A stretch of 59,517 nt of DNA from Streptomyces lucensis JCM 4490 (GTDB lineage: Bacteria > Actinomycetota > Actinomycetes > Streptomycetales > Streptomycetaceae): positions 1-59,517 of the forward strand of contig NZ_BMUE01000026.1 in the NCBI RefSeq assembly GCF_014650035.1, read 5' to 3'. The translations under genes and the position numbers were made by a program. The notes below the pieces were generated by a model that saw nothing but the letters and a program-made list of their open reading frames with translations, did no database searches and was not told the DNA's origin. Below are positions 1-9,114 of this stretch, one piece after another (the first letter of the stretch is position 1; each line of letters opens with the position of its first letter).

Positions 1-250
1 CGGCGCCCGCTCCGGCTCCGGCACCTGCGCCGCCGCCGGCACCCGCTCCGGCTCCGGCACCTGCGCCGCCGCCGGCACCCGCTCCGGCTCCGGCTCCGGC
101 GCCCGCTCCGGCTCCGGCACCTGCGCCGCCGCCGGCTCCTGCACCGGCTCCGGCTCCGGCGCCCGCTCCTGCTCCGGCACCTGCGCCGCCGCCGGCTCCC
201 GCTCCGGCTCCGGCTCCTGCTCCTGCTCCGGCACCTGCGCCGCCGCCGGT
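1..250. repeat. Imperfect in-frame tandem repeats encoding the Gly-Ala tract
   Basis: A shared core (gcacctgcgccgccgccgg) recurs at 21, 57, 117, 177 and 231, so the spacings are 36, 60, 60 and 54 bp. All are multiples of six, which preserves both the reading frame and the Gly-Ala alternation. The array is coding sequence of the minus-strand gene, not a CRISPR or satellite. The number of units is likely to vary between strains by slippage (inference). Confidence 0.85.
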
Positions 251-478
251 TCTGGCGCCTGTGCCACGGTGCTTCTTCGGCTGGTTGTGACGCTGGCCCT
301 GGTTCTGGCCCTGGCCTTGACCCTGGGCGTGTTGCACGGCGGGGTTCGGCGGGGGCGGGGGTGCTTCTTGGGCCGCCAGCGCGGTACCTGGCATCAGGGC
401 AGTGCCCCCTGCCAGAGCGGCTGAGGTGGCCAACATGGCCAGCCGCCTCTTCAGAGAAGAAAGGTTGGTGAAAGTCAT
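1..478 (-). CDS. Secreted Gly-Ala repeat protein (partial, C-terminus beyond the window)
   Basis: The gene starts at ATG 478 and stays open for 159 codons to the window edge. Residues 1-35 form a signal peptide: basic SLKRR, a hydrophobic stretch, then an ALA-A cleavage site. The mature protein begins with a Pro-rich segment (PPPPP), then a Gln/Gly-rich stretch (QGQGQGQNQGQ) and a basic patch (QPKKHR). From about residue 75 on it is almost only alternating Gly and Ala with GGG interruptions. It is probably exported and fibrous or wall-associated, but no family was recognised and no function is proposed. It lies downstream of glnA on the same strand behind a terminator. A weak GAGG ribosome site precedes the start. 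Confidence 0.75.
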   Translation of the reverse strand, partial: MTFTNLSSLKRRLAMLATSAALAGGTALMPGTALAAQEAPPPPPNPAVQHAQGQGQGQNQGQRHNQPKKHRGTGARTGGGAGAGAGAGAGAGAGAGGGAGAGAGAGAGAGAGAGAGGGAGAGAGAGAGAGAGAGAGGGAGAGAGAGAGGGAGAGAGAGA

Positions 479-835
479 AGGAATCCCTCGGACGGTAAGC
501 CGTGCCGATGAGGACCCTGATGACCACACGGCACGGATCATCCCCGATATGCACAAGGGGGGCTGATTCCACTGAGATCCGGTGGATGTAACCCATGCTC
601 CCCCAAGGGGCTGGGCTTGACAAACGGAACCAAGGTATTTGCGGCGCTCAACTGACGTTCTGTTGTGTGACTATGCCTGTCCGCTTACGAGTCGTCCGGG
701 CGGCGTCCCCTTCCCCTCTGACGCAGGCTCAACATGTCACGTGCGATCCGTGGTTGCCCGGCCTCGCGCGACCGTCGGTTCCAACGGCCCGTACATCATG
801 CTCGATTGCGGTGACGTGTGCGGCGGCAAGCAGAA
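479..835. other. Non-coding region between the Gly-Ala gene and the glnA terminator
   Basis: I see no convincing gene in these 357 bases. The overlapping open frames are antisense extensions of glnA with unnatural composition. The stretch should contain the promoter and leader of the minus-strand Gly-Ala gene. Apart from the hairpin at 500-536, no clear -10/-35 pair or riboswitch was recognised. Confidence 0.5.
500..536 (-). promoter_or_regulatory. 5' UTR hairpin of the Gly-Ala protein gene
   Basis: The arms CCGTGCCG (500-507) and CGGCACGG (529-536) are perfectly complementary over 8 bp around a 21-nt loop. The hairpin ends about 20 nt before the start codon, next to the ribosome site, so it could modulate translation or mRNA stability. 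That role is inference. Confidence 0.4.
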
Positions 836-878
836 GCCGGAGGCCGGCTCTCCCGTGCTGGGAAAGCCGGCCTCCGGC
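836..878 (-). terminator. Rho-independent-type terminator downstream of glnA
   Basis: A perfect 14-bp inverted repeat (836-849 and 865-878; arm GCCGGAGGCCGGCT) with a 15-nt loop lies 48 bp past the glnA stop. There is no U tract, which is usual for Streptomyces terminators. Confidence 0.75.
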
Positions 879-925
879 CACAGGCGGCCCGGGCGAGCGG
901 TCACCCGCTGGCGCCCGGGGCGATA

Positions 926-2335
<1,410 letters not shown>

Positions 2336-2416
2336 CCAGCTCCTCCTACTCCCGACCGTCCGCGCCGGGGTGGTAGATCGTTCGTGCGGCCAGTGCGGTG
2401 GCACACGCTGGTCTCG

Positions 2417-2422
2417 ACCCTA
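2417..2422 (-). promoter_or_regulatory. Probable glnA -10 element
   Basis: Reading toward glnA, TAGGGT fits the actinobacterial TANNNT -10 pattern. It lies just downstream of the GlnR box and about 80 nt before the start codon. No good -35 hexamer is present at 17-18 bp, as expected for an activator-dependent promoter. Confidence 0.45.
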
Positions 2423-2432
2423 GGGACGGGTG

Positions 2433-2470
2433 ATTTCTCTGGCGTGACCCGTTTGTTTCGCAGAAGTTAA
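2433..2470 (-). promoter_or_regulatory. GlnR binding box of the glnA promoter
   Basis: On the glnA strand the order is TTAAC-n6-GAAAC-n6-GTCAC-n6-GAAAT. This matches the known Streptomyces GlnR pattern of two gTnAc-n6-GaAAc sites in tandem, with only the first and last pentamers off by one base. The box is 98-135 bp upstream of the start codon. GlnR-dependent induction under nitrogen limitation is established for glnA in relatives; here it is inferred from the motif. Confidence 0.85.
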
Positions 2471-2533
2471 CCGGCCACGTTTCCACCGTAGCCCCGACAC
2501 ACCCCTGCGCGTAGTGCCCGAAACCGGGCGCAG

Positions 2534-2539
2534 TACCGT
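2534..2539 (+). promoter_or_regulatory. -10 element of a probably leaderless RDD gene
   Basis: TACCGT fits TANNNT and lies 6 nt before GTG 2546. No Shine-Dalgarno sequence is present, so transcription probably begins at or next to the start codon. Confidence 0.5.
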
Positions 2540-2545
2540 GGTCGG

Positions 2546-3013
2546 GTGGACAACAGGCAGGCAATCGGATCGTGGCTCTCCGGCCCCCGCGCGGCCATGG
2601 AAGAGGCCGGTGCCGACTTCGGATACCGCGGCGAGCAGCTCGGTCTCCCCGAGGAGGGGCCGAACTCGATCGCACGGCCCGGGCGGCGGCTCGGCGCACT
2701 CGCCGTGGACTGGGCGCTGTGCGTCCTGATCGCATACAGCCTGATCACTCATGGCTACAGCCCCGCTACCAGCAACTGGGCACTCGGCGTCTTCTTCGCC
2801 CTGAGCGTCCTGACCGTCGGCACGGTCGGCTCCACCCCGGGCAAGCGCCTCTTCGGGGTACGGGTCGTCGCCCTGGAGACCGGCACGGTCAGCCCGGGGC
2901 GCGCGCTGCTGCGCACGGTCCTGCTGTGCCTCGCGATCCCGGCCCTGGTCTGGGACCGCGACGGCCGCGGCCTGCACGACCGGCTCGCGAAGACGATCGA
3001 GGTCCGCATCTGA
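2546..3013 (+). CDS. RDD-family integral membrane protein
   Basis: A 155-aa protein with an N-terminal cytoplasmic arm, the RDD signature ARPGRRLGALAVDW near residue 45, and three likely membrane segments (about 48-66, 77-93 and 120-136). The central TPGKRLFGVRV and the terminal GLHDRLAKT are typical of RDD proteins, whose transport or envelope role is poorly defined. GTG 2546 has no ribosome site but a -10 element 6 nt upstream, so translation is probably leaderless. The gene is divergent from glnA and ends before a strong bidirectional hairpin. Its neighbour glnA does not by itself imply a role in nitrogen metabolism. Confidence 0.85.
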   Translation: MDNRQAIGSWLSGPRAAMEEAGADFGYRGEQLGLPEEGPNSIARPGRRLGALAVDWALCVLIAYSLITHGYSPATSNWALGVFFALSVLTVGTVGSTPGKRLFGVRVVALETGTVSPGRALLRTVLLCLAIPALVWDRDGRGLHDRLAKTIEVRI

Positions 3014-3113
3014 GGAGGCGTCCGCGTCTGGCGGCGTCCGTATCCGCGGTGACCCGCCTCTGAGGTGACGTCCGCGTGACTCACCCGATGTGACGTCCGC
3101 GTCCGGCACGCTG

Positions 3114-3155
3114 CGGCGCAGGCCCCCGCACCGCCCGGTGCGGGGGCCTGCGCCG
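3114..3155. terminator. Bidirectional terminator between RDD gene and pigment hydroxylase
   Basis: Perfect 19-bp arms (3114-3132 and 3137-3155) enclose a 4-nt loop, gccc. It separates two convergent genes and marks the left boundary of the pigment island. Confidence 0.85.
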
Positions 3156-3177
3156 TCCCGTGCGAGGGGTGCGGCGC

Positions 3178-4824
3178 TCAGCGCGTGTGCAGCAGCGCCC
3201 CGAGGACCTCCCGCAGCTCGGCCTCCGGGTCCGGTACGGCACCGGGCGCCCGCCAGGCCACGAACCCGTCCGGCCGCACCAGCACCGCCCCGTCGGCCGT
3301 GGTGCCGTGCGCCGCCGCCCAGTCGTCGCCGTCCTGCTCACAGGTCAGCTCGGCCTCCGCCCCCGCACCGACGCGGTAGGCCTCCAGCGGTACGCCGTCC
3401 GTGCCGGCGATGCGGCGGGCGGCGGTGTGCCAGGCGGTGCCCGCGGCCGAGCCGGCGTCGCAGAGCAGCACCGGGGAACGCTCGTAGAGGTCGATCGTGG
3501 AGAGCCGTTCGCCCGCGCGGCGCAGCCACAGGTGGGGTGCCCTGGTGCCCGGCTCCCCGGTCAGGTGCACCCCGTCGGGCACGACCGGCCGTTCCGGGTC
3601 GGCGCCGAGGACGGCGCCCTCCGGGTAGCGGTAGCCGAGGACGACGTTGAGGATGCCGCCGCGCTTGCCGGCGCCGACGCCGGGTGCGGGGGCGAAGCCG
3701 GGGTGGCTGTGCTCCACCGAGCGGGCCGAGGCGCGGGCGCTGGTGGCCAGGGCGACGGGCCGGCGCTCGGTGTCGTAGGTGCCGAGCAGGCCGGGTCCGG
3801 CCCAGCCGCCGAGGACGGCGGCCAGCTTCCAGGCCAGGTTGTGGGCGTCCTGGATGCCGGTGTTCGAGCCGAAGGCGCCGGTCGGGGACATCTCGTGCGC
3901 CGAGTCGCCGGCGAGGAAGACCCGGTCGGCCGCGTACCGCTCGGCGACGCGTTCGGCGGCGCGCCAGGACGCCTTTCCGGTGATCTCCACGTCCAGGTCG
4001 GGGACGCCGACGGCGTGCCGGATGTGCCGCCGCAGCCGTTCCTCGGTGAACTCCTCCAGGGTCTCGCCGTGCTCCGGGTGCCAGGGGGCGTGGAAGACCC
4101 AGTTCTCCCGGTTGTCGACGGGCAGCAGGGCGCCGTCGGCCCCGGGGTCGGTGAGGTAGCAGCAGATGAAGCGCCGGTCGCCGACGACGTCGGCGAGCAG
4201 CTTGGAGCGGAAGGTGACGCTCACGTTGGCGAAGAGGTCGCCGGGGCCGCTCTGCCCGATGCCGAGCCGGCCGCGGACGGGGCTGCGCGGGCCGTCGGCC
4301 GCGACCAGGTAGTCGGCGCGGACCGTGTAGAGCCGGTCGCTGTCGCGGTCGCGGACGTACGCCGTCACTCCTTCGGGGTCCTGTGCGAAGGACTCCAGCT
4401 CGTGGAAGTACCGCAGGTCGCCGCCGAGTGCCCGGGCCCCCTTCAGCAGCACCGGTTCCAGGTCGTTCTGGCTGCACAGGCACCACGCGGTGGGGCTGAA
4501 CCGGGCGAGCCCGCCGCCGGGGTCGATCTCCTTGAACAGCCACTCCCCGGCGTCCCCGGCCAGGGTCGGGGTCTGCAGGATGCCGTGGTTGTCCGCGAGG
4601 AGCGAGGCCGCCGTCTTGATGTCGGGCTCGACGCCGGCCACCCGGAACAGCTCCATCGTCCGCACGTTGTTGCCGCGGCCGCGCGGGTGGATCGAGGTCC
4701 CGGAGTGCCGCTCTACGAGCATGTGGCGCACGCCGAGACGGCCCAGGAAGAGGGAGAGGGACAGGCCCACCAGAGAGCCGCCCACGACGAGGACGGGGAC
4801 CTGGTGATCGGCTTTCTGCTGCAT
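3178..4824 (-). CDS. FAD-dependent aromatic polyketide hydroxylase (WhiE ORFVIII-like)
   Basis: A 548-aa class A flavin monooxygenase that probably hydroxylates the spore-pigment polyketide using NAD(P)H and oxygen. The N-terminal nucleotide motif VVGGSLVGLSLSLFLGRLG is at about 12-30, the DG motif (AADGPRSPVRGRLG) is mid-protein, and the second FAD motif FLAGDSAHEMSPTGAFG is near 300. The C-terminal 150 residues form the thioredoxin-like tail seen in PheA/TfdB-type hydroxylases. ATG 4824 follows CAGGAGT; the TTG one codon earlier is unlikely. The gene diverges from the minimal PKS block, the same arrangement as whiE ORFVIII in S. coelicolor. Substrate and regiochemistry cannot be read from sequence. 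Confidence 0.88.
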   Translation of the reverse strand: MQQKADHQVPVLVVGGSLVGLSLSLFLGRLGVRHMLVERHSGTSIHPRGRGNNVRTMELFRVAGVEPDIKTAASLLADNHGILQTPTLAGDAGEWLFKEIDPGGGLARFSPTAWCLCSQNDLEPVLLKGARALGGDLRYFHELESFAQDPEGVTAYVRDRDSDRLYTVRADYLVAADGPRSPVRGRLGIGQSGPGDLFANVSVTFRSKLLADVVGDRRFICCYLTDPGADGALLPVDNRENWVFHAPWHPEHGETLEEFTEERLRRHIRHAVGVPDLDVEITGKASWRAAERVAERYAADRVFLAGDSAHEMSPTGAFGSNTGIQDAHNLAWKLAAVLGGWAGPGLLGTYDTERRPVALATSARASARSVEHSHPGFAPAPGVGAGKRGGILNVVLGYRYPEGAVLGADPERPVVPDGVHLTGEPGTRAPHLWLRRAGERLSTIDLYERSPVLLCDAGSAAGTAWHTAARRIAGTDGVPLEAYRVGAGAEAELTCEQDGDDWAAAHGTTADGAVLVRPDGFVAWRAPGAVPDPEAELREVLGALLHTR

Positions 4825-5025
4825 CAAGGACTCCTGAGGCAGGGCTGGGGATGAGGGGGTGCTGGAAAGTGCATGCCCTCTGGGAGGGGTTCCGCGTGCT
4901 CAATCACCCGCGTGGTTCACGCGAGTCGCGCGCGTCCGGGGACCGGCACAGGATCAAGAAGCGCTGACGTCGCGTCATCGGCGGCCGGCGTCCGCCTCTG
5001 CCCCCGTGAAGGAGATGTGCGCAGC
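4825..5025. promoter_or_regulatory. Divergent promoter region of the pigment cluster
   Basis: This 201-bp region should hold promoters for both arms of the cluster. Two perfect inverted repeats stand out: CGCGTG-gtt-CACGCG at 4909-4923 and TGACG-tcg-CGTCA at 4965-4977. In S. coelicolor the hydroxylase promoter depends on the late sporulation sigma factor SigF (established knowledge). I could not place -10/-35 hexamers here with confidence. Confidence 0.5.
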
Positions 5026-6111
5026 ATGACCACCACGACCGAAAAGGTTTCCCAGCAGCCGGCGCGGCAGGTGTCGACGAAGGTCTCCCAGTCCGTGTTC
5101 GACGGATCCCGCCTGCGGGTCGTCCTCCTGGTGGACGTACACGACGGCGCCCAGCAGCAGTTCCTGGAGGCCTACGAGCAACTGTGCAACCAGGTCGCCT
5201 CGGTGCCCGGACACGTCAGCGACCAGTTGTGCCAGTCCATCGAGAACCCCTCCCAGTGGCTCATCACCAGCGAGTGGGAGAGCGCGCCGCCGTTCCTCGC
5301 CTGGGTGAACAGCGAGGAGCACGTGCGGATGGTGGAGCCGCTGCACAGCTGCGTGCGGGACACCCGCTCGCTGCGGTTCCACGTCGTCCGCGAGACCGGC
5401 GGCGATGCCGCCGCGGCCACCGCGGCACAGCGCCGGCTCCAGGCGTCCCCGAGGATCGGCGACGGCGTCATCCGGCACGCGCTCACCTTCACGGTGAAGC
5501 CGGGCAGCGAGCCGCAGGTCGCGAAGATCCTCGCGGACTACGCCTCGCCCGAGGCCCGCGTCGACGACAGCACCCGGCTGATGCGCACCTCCCTGTTCAT
5601 GCACGGCAACCGGGTCGTACGGGCCATCGAGGTGCGCGGCGACCTGCTCGCGGCGCTGCGCCACGTCGCCCGGCAGCCGGAGGTGCGGGCCGTCGAGGAG
5701 GCCCTCAACCCGTACCTGGAGCAGGAGCGGGACCTGAACGACCAGGAGTCCGCACGCGTGTTCTTCACCCGGGCGGCGCTCCCGGCCGTCCACCACGTCA
5801 GCGCGGCGGAGCGGCCCGAGGGCGAGCGGCACGCGCTGTACTACCCGGCCCGGCCGGGCCTGGGGATGCAGCTGGCGGAGCTGCTCGCCCGGCAGGACGA
5901 GGAGGCGGCCGAGAAGCCGGGCAGCCCGGTCCTGCGCAGCACGATCTTCCAGCGCGACGACGTCGTCGTACGGCTGGTCGACGTGCGCCCCGGCCCGGAC
6001 GCCGACGCGGCCCTGCCGAAGTCGGGGCTCGCGGCCCCGGTGCGGGCCCTGCTGGACGGCGGCGCCGTCCGCATGGAGCTCATCACCGACCGCCGGTCAC
6101 CGGCCGCCTGA
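5026..6111 (+). CDS. SchA/CurD-like spore-pigment protein (WhiE ORFI-like)
   Basis: A 361-aa protein of the SchA/CurD family, found in spore-pigment clusters. Residues about 24-110 (LRVVLLVDVHDGAQQQFLEAYEQL onward in part, with ITSEWES and FLAWV) resemble an antibiotic-biosynthesis monooxygenase fold. A second related unit (about 145-240, HALTFTVKPGSEPQ) and a C-terminal unit follow, suggesting a repeated ferredoxin-like fold. The biochemical role is unproven; oxidation or a structural role in pigment maturation is inferred from context. ATG 5026 lies 11 nt after GGAG. It is the first gene of a tightly packed seven-gene operon running to 10206. Confidence 0.8.
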   Translation: MTTTTEKVSQQPARQVSTKVSQSVFDGSRLRVVLLVDVHDGAQQQFLEAYEQLCNQVASVPGHVSDQLCQSIENPSQWLITSEWESAPPFLAWVNSEEHVRMVEPLHSCVRDTRSLRFHVVRETGGDAAAATAAQRRLQASPRIGDGVIRHALTFTVKPGSEPQVAKILADYASPEARVDDSTRLMRTSLFMHGNRVVRAIEVRGDLLAALRHVARQPEVRAVEEALNPYLEQERDLNDQESARVFFTRAALPAVHHVSAAERPEGERHALYYPARPGLGMQLAELLARQDEEAAEKPGSPVLRSTIFQRDDVVVRLVDVRPGPDADAALPKSGLAAPVRALLDGGAVRMELITDRRSPAA

Positions 6112-6146
6112 CCCGACCGGACGCAGCACACCCACGGAGGAACGTC

Positions 6147-6578
6147 GTGATCAAACCCCTTCCGAAGATCGTGGACCTCAGCGAGGTCGAGCCCAACACC
6201 CGGCGCGGCGGTGATCTGCGCGCCATGCTCACCCCGGCCACGGTGGGCTCCACCAGCGGCTTCATGGGCGTGGCCATCGTGCGGCCGGGTGACCGCATCG
6301 CCGAGCACTACCACCCGTACTCCGAGGAGTTCGTCTACGTCGTGTGCGGGCAGCTGGAGGTGGACCTGGACGGCGAGCCGCACCCGCTGCGGCCCGAGCA
6401 GGGGCTGATGATTCCCATCAACATGCGGCACCGCTTCCGCAACGTGGGGAACGTGGAGGCGCGGATCGTCTTCCACCTGGGCCCGCTGGCCCCGCGCCCC
6501 AACCTCGGCCACGTCGACACGGAGGAGACGGTCGCCGTCGCCGCCGAGCCGGCCCGGCGGGACCAGGTCCCGTCATGA
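6147..6578 (+). CDS. Cupin-domain polyketide tailoring protein (WhiE ORFII-like)
   Basis: A 143-aa single-domain cupin. Motif 1 is around residues 50-70 (GDRIAEHYHPYSEEFVYV, with His, His and Glu metal ligands) and motif 2 around 90-105 (GLMIPINMRHRFRN, with the last His). It probably acts as a cyclase or as a metal-dependent tailoring factor on the pigment polyketide; the exact step is unknown for the family. GTG 6147 follows CGGAGGAAC. The stop codon overlaps the KS-alpha start as ATGA, indicating translational coupling. Confidence 0.85.
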   Translation: MIKPLPKIVDLSEVEPNTRRGGDLRAMLTPATVGSTSGFMGVAIVRPGDRIAEHYHPYSEEFVYVVCGQLEVDLDGEPHPLRPEQGLMIPINMRHRFRNVGNVEARIVFHLGPLAPRPNLGHVDTEETVAVAAEPARRDQVPS

Positions 6579-7834
6579 CCCGGCGCGTGGCGGTCACCGG
6601 CATAGGCGTGGTGGCCCCGGGCGGCATCGGCGTGCCGGCGTTCTGGGATCTGCTCGCCGAGGGCCGTACCGCGACGCGGGGCATCACGTTCTTCGACCCG
6701 TCCGGGCTGCGGTCCCGGATCGCCGCCGAGTGCGACTTCGACCCCGCCGCGCACGGCCTGGACGCCGAGGAGATCGAGCGGGCGGACCGGTACATACAGT
6801 TCGCGCTGGTCGCCGGCGCGGAGGCGGTACGGGACTCGGGTCTCGACCTCGGCCGGGAGGATCCCTGGCGGGTCGGGGTCTCCCTGGGCACCGCCGTCGG
6901 CGGCACCACCCGGCTGGAGCACGACTACGTGCTCGTCAGCCACCGCGGGCAGCGCTGGGACGTCGACCACGGCGAGGCCGAGCCGCAGCTGCACCGGGCG
7001 TTCTCGCCGAGCACCGTGGCCTCCGCGGTGGCGGAACGGTTCGGCGCCCAGGGTCCCGTCCAGACCGTCTCCACCGGCTGCACCTCCGGCCTGGACGCCG
7101 TCGGGTACGCCTTCCACACCGTCCAGGAGGGCCGGGCCGACATCTGCATCGCGGGGGCGTCGGACTCCCCGATCTCCCCGATCACCATGGCCTGCTTCGA
7201 CGCGATCAAGGCCACGTCGCCGAACAACGACGACCCCGCGCACGCCTCCCGGCCCTTCGACAACAACCGTGACGGCTTCGTCATGGGCGAGGGCGGCGCG
7301 GTGCTCGTGCTGGAGGAACTGGAGCACGCCCGGGCCCGCGGCGCCCACGTGTACTGCGAGTTCGGCGGCTACGCCACCTTCGGCAACGCCTACCACATGA
7401 CGGGCCTGACCAAGGAGGGCCTGGAGATGGCCCGCGCCATATCGACGGCCCTGGACCAGTCCCGGCTCGACCCGACGGCGATCGACTACGTCAACGCGCA
7501 CGGCTCCGGCACCCGGCAGAACGACCGCCACGAGACGGCCGCCGTGAAGCGGGCTCTGGGCCACCACGCCTACGACACCCCGATGAGCTCCATCAAGTCC
7601 ATGGTGGGGCACTCCCTCGGGGCGATCGGCGCCATCGAACTGGTCGCCTGCGTGCTGGCCCTGACCAGGCAGGTCGTACCGCCGACCGCGAACTACGAGA
7701 TCCCCGACCCCGAATGCGACCTGGACTACGTCCCGCGTGTCGCCCGCGAACGGAAGCTGGACAGCGTGCTCTCCGTGGGCAGCGGATTCGGCGGATTCCA
7801 GTCCGCGGTGATCCTGACCCGGCCGAGGGAGTGA
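6575..7834 (+). CDS. Type II PKS ketosynthase alpha subunit (WhiE ORFIII-like)
   Basis: A 419-aa beta-ketoacyl synthase that catalyses chain elongation of the spore-pigment polyketide with the KS-beta partner and the ACP. The nucleophile is Cys169 in TVSTGCTSG. The two catalytic histidines lie in NAHGSGT and GHSLGAIG, so the active site is complete. The KS-alpha start overlaps the cupin stop, and the KS-beta gene follows after 7 bp, which fits the equal expression needed for a heterodimer. Membership of the spore-pigment clade is inferred from the gene order. Confidence 0.95.
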   Translation: MTRRVAVTGIGVVAPGGIGVPAFWDLLAEGRTATRGITFFDPSGLRSRIAAECDFDPAAHGLDAEEIERADRYIQFALVAGAEAVRDSGLDLGREDPWRVGVSLGTAVGGTTRLEHDYVLVSHRGQRWDVDHGEAEPQLHRAFSPSTVASAVAERFGAQGPVQTVSTGCTSGLDAVGYAFHTVQEGRADICIAGASDSPISPITMACFDAIKATSPNNDDPAHASRPFDNNRDGFVMGEGGAVLVLEELEHARARGAHVYCEFGGYATFGNAYHMTGLTKEGLEMARAISTALDQSRLDPTAIDYVNAHGSGTRQNDRHETAAVKRALGHHAYDTPMSSIKSMVGHSLGAIGAIELVACVLALTRQVVPPTANYEIPDPECDLDYVPRVARERKLDSVLSVGSGFGGFQSAVILTRPRE

Positions 7835-7841
7835 GGACACG

Positions 7842-9086
7842 ATGAGCGAACCGAAGGACCGGCGCGCGGCCGTCACCGGCATCGGGGTGGTCGCGCCCAA
7901 CGGCACCAGCACCGACACCTTCTGGAAGGCCACCCAGGAGGGCGTCAGCGTCCTCGACCGGGTCACCCGCGAGGGCTGCGAGCACCTTCCGCTGAAGGTG
8001 GCCGGTGAGGTCCGCGCCTTCGACCCGGCCGCGACGATCGAGGAGCGCTTCCTCGTCCAGACCGACCGGTTCACGCACTACGCCATGGCCGCGGCCGACC
8101 TGGCGCTGGACGACGCCCGGCTCCGGCAGGCCGACACCCCCGACGCGCCGTACTCCATCGGCGTGGTCACCGCCGCCGGCTCCGGCGGCGGCGAGTTCGG
8201 CCAGCGCGAACTGCAGCGACTGTGGGGCAAGGGCAGCCGGTTCGTCGGGCCGTACCAGTCCATCGCCTGGTTCTACGCAGCGAGCACGGGCCAGGTGTCC
8301 ATCCGCCGCGGCTTCAAGGGCCCCTGCTCGGTCGTCGCCTCCGACGAGGCCGGCGGCCTGGACGCCCTCGCGCACGCGGCACGGGCGGTCAGGCGCGGCA
8401 CCGACGTGATCGTGGCGGGCTCCACCGAGGCGCCGCTCGCGCCGTACTCGGTGGTCTGCCAGCTCGGTTACGAGGAGCTGAGCCGGGAGGCGGATCCGTC
8501 CCGGGCGTACCGCCCGTTCACGGACGCGGCCTGCGGGTTCGTGCCGGCCGAGGGCGGCGCGATGCTCGTGGTGGAGGCGGCGGGCACCGCCCGGGAACGC
8601 GGCGCCGAGGTACGGGCCGTCGTCGCCGGGCACGGGGCCACCTTCACCGGGGCCTCCCGCTGGGAGCGGTCCCGGGAGGGCCTGGCCCAGGCCATCCGGC
8701 GGGCCCTGCGGGAGGCCGACTGCGCGCCCGAGGAGGTCGACGTCGTCTTCGCCGACGCCCTCGGGGTGCCGGAGGCGGACCGGGCCGAGGCGCTGGCGCT
8801 CGCCGACGCCCTCGGCCGGCACGGCACCCGGGTCCCGGTCACGGCACCGAAGACCGGGACCGGCCGGGGGTACTGCGCGGCCCCCGTGCTGGACACCGCG
8901 GCGGCCGTGCTCGCGATGGAGCACGGCCTGATCCCGCCGACGCCGAACGTCTTCGACGTCTGCCACGACCTCGACCTCGTCACCGGCCGCGCCCGGGTCG
9001 CCGAAGTGCGGACGGCACTGGTGCTCAGCCGCGGGCTCATGGGGTCGAACTCGGCGCTGGTGCTGCGGCACGGCGCCGCGCAGTGA
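7842..9086 (+). CDS. Type II PKS chain-length factor, KS-beta (WhiE ORFIV-like)
   Basis: A 414-aa KS homologue without the catalytic Cys. It pairs with KS-alpha and sets chain length. The position equivalent to KS-alpha Cys169 is Glu169 in VVASDEAGGLDAL. Most antibiotic-type chain-length factors have Gln there. The histidine motifs are degenerate (FADALGVPEAD and KTGTGRGYC). The start follows GGGAGTGAGG. Chain length cannot be read directly; relatives in spore-pigment clusters make C24 chains (known for whiE). Confidence 0.93.
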   Translation: MSEPKDRRAAVTGIGVVAPNGTSTDTFWKATQEGVSVLDRVTREGCEHLPLKVAGEVRAFDPAATIEERFLVQTDRFTHYAMAAADLALDDARLRQADTPDAPYSIGVVTAAGSGGGEFGQRELQRLWGKGSRFVGPYQSIAWFYAASTGQVSIRRGFKGPCSVVASDEAGGLDALAHAARAVRRGTDVIVAGSTEAPLAPYSVVCQLGYEELSREADPSRAYRPFTDAACGFVPAEGGAMLVVEAAGTARERGAEVRAVVAGHGATFTGASRWERSREGLAQAIRRALREADCAPEEVDVVFADALGVPEADRAEALALADALGRHGTRVPVTAPKTGTGRGYCAAPVLDTAAAVLAMEHGLIPPTPNVFDVCHDLDLVTGRARVAEVRTALVLSRGLMGSNSALVLRHGAAQ

Positions 9087-9114
9087 GCAGTGAGCACAGC
9101 AAAGGAGGAAGCAC

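Noticed and set aside
1..250. CRISPR-like or satellite repeats
   Set aside because: Spacings are multiples of six and the units encode one continuous Gly-Ala frame; there are no unique spacers or cas genes.
3160..4854. A 564-aa open frame antisense to the FAD hydroxylase
   Set aside because: It is a high-GC shadow; the opposite strand has all three flavin monooxygenase motifs.
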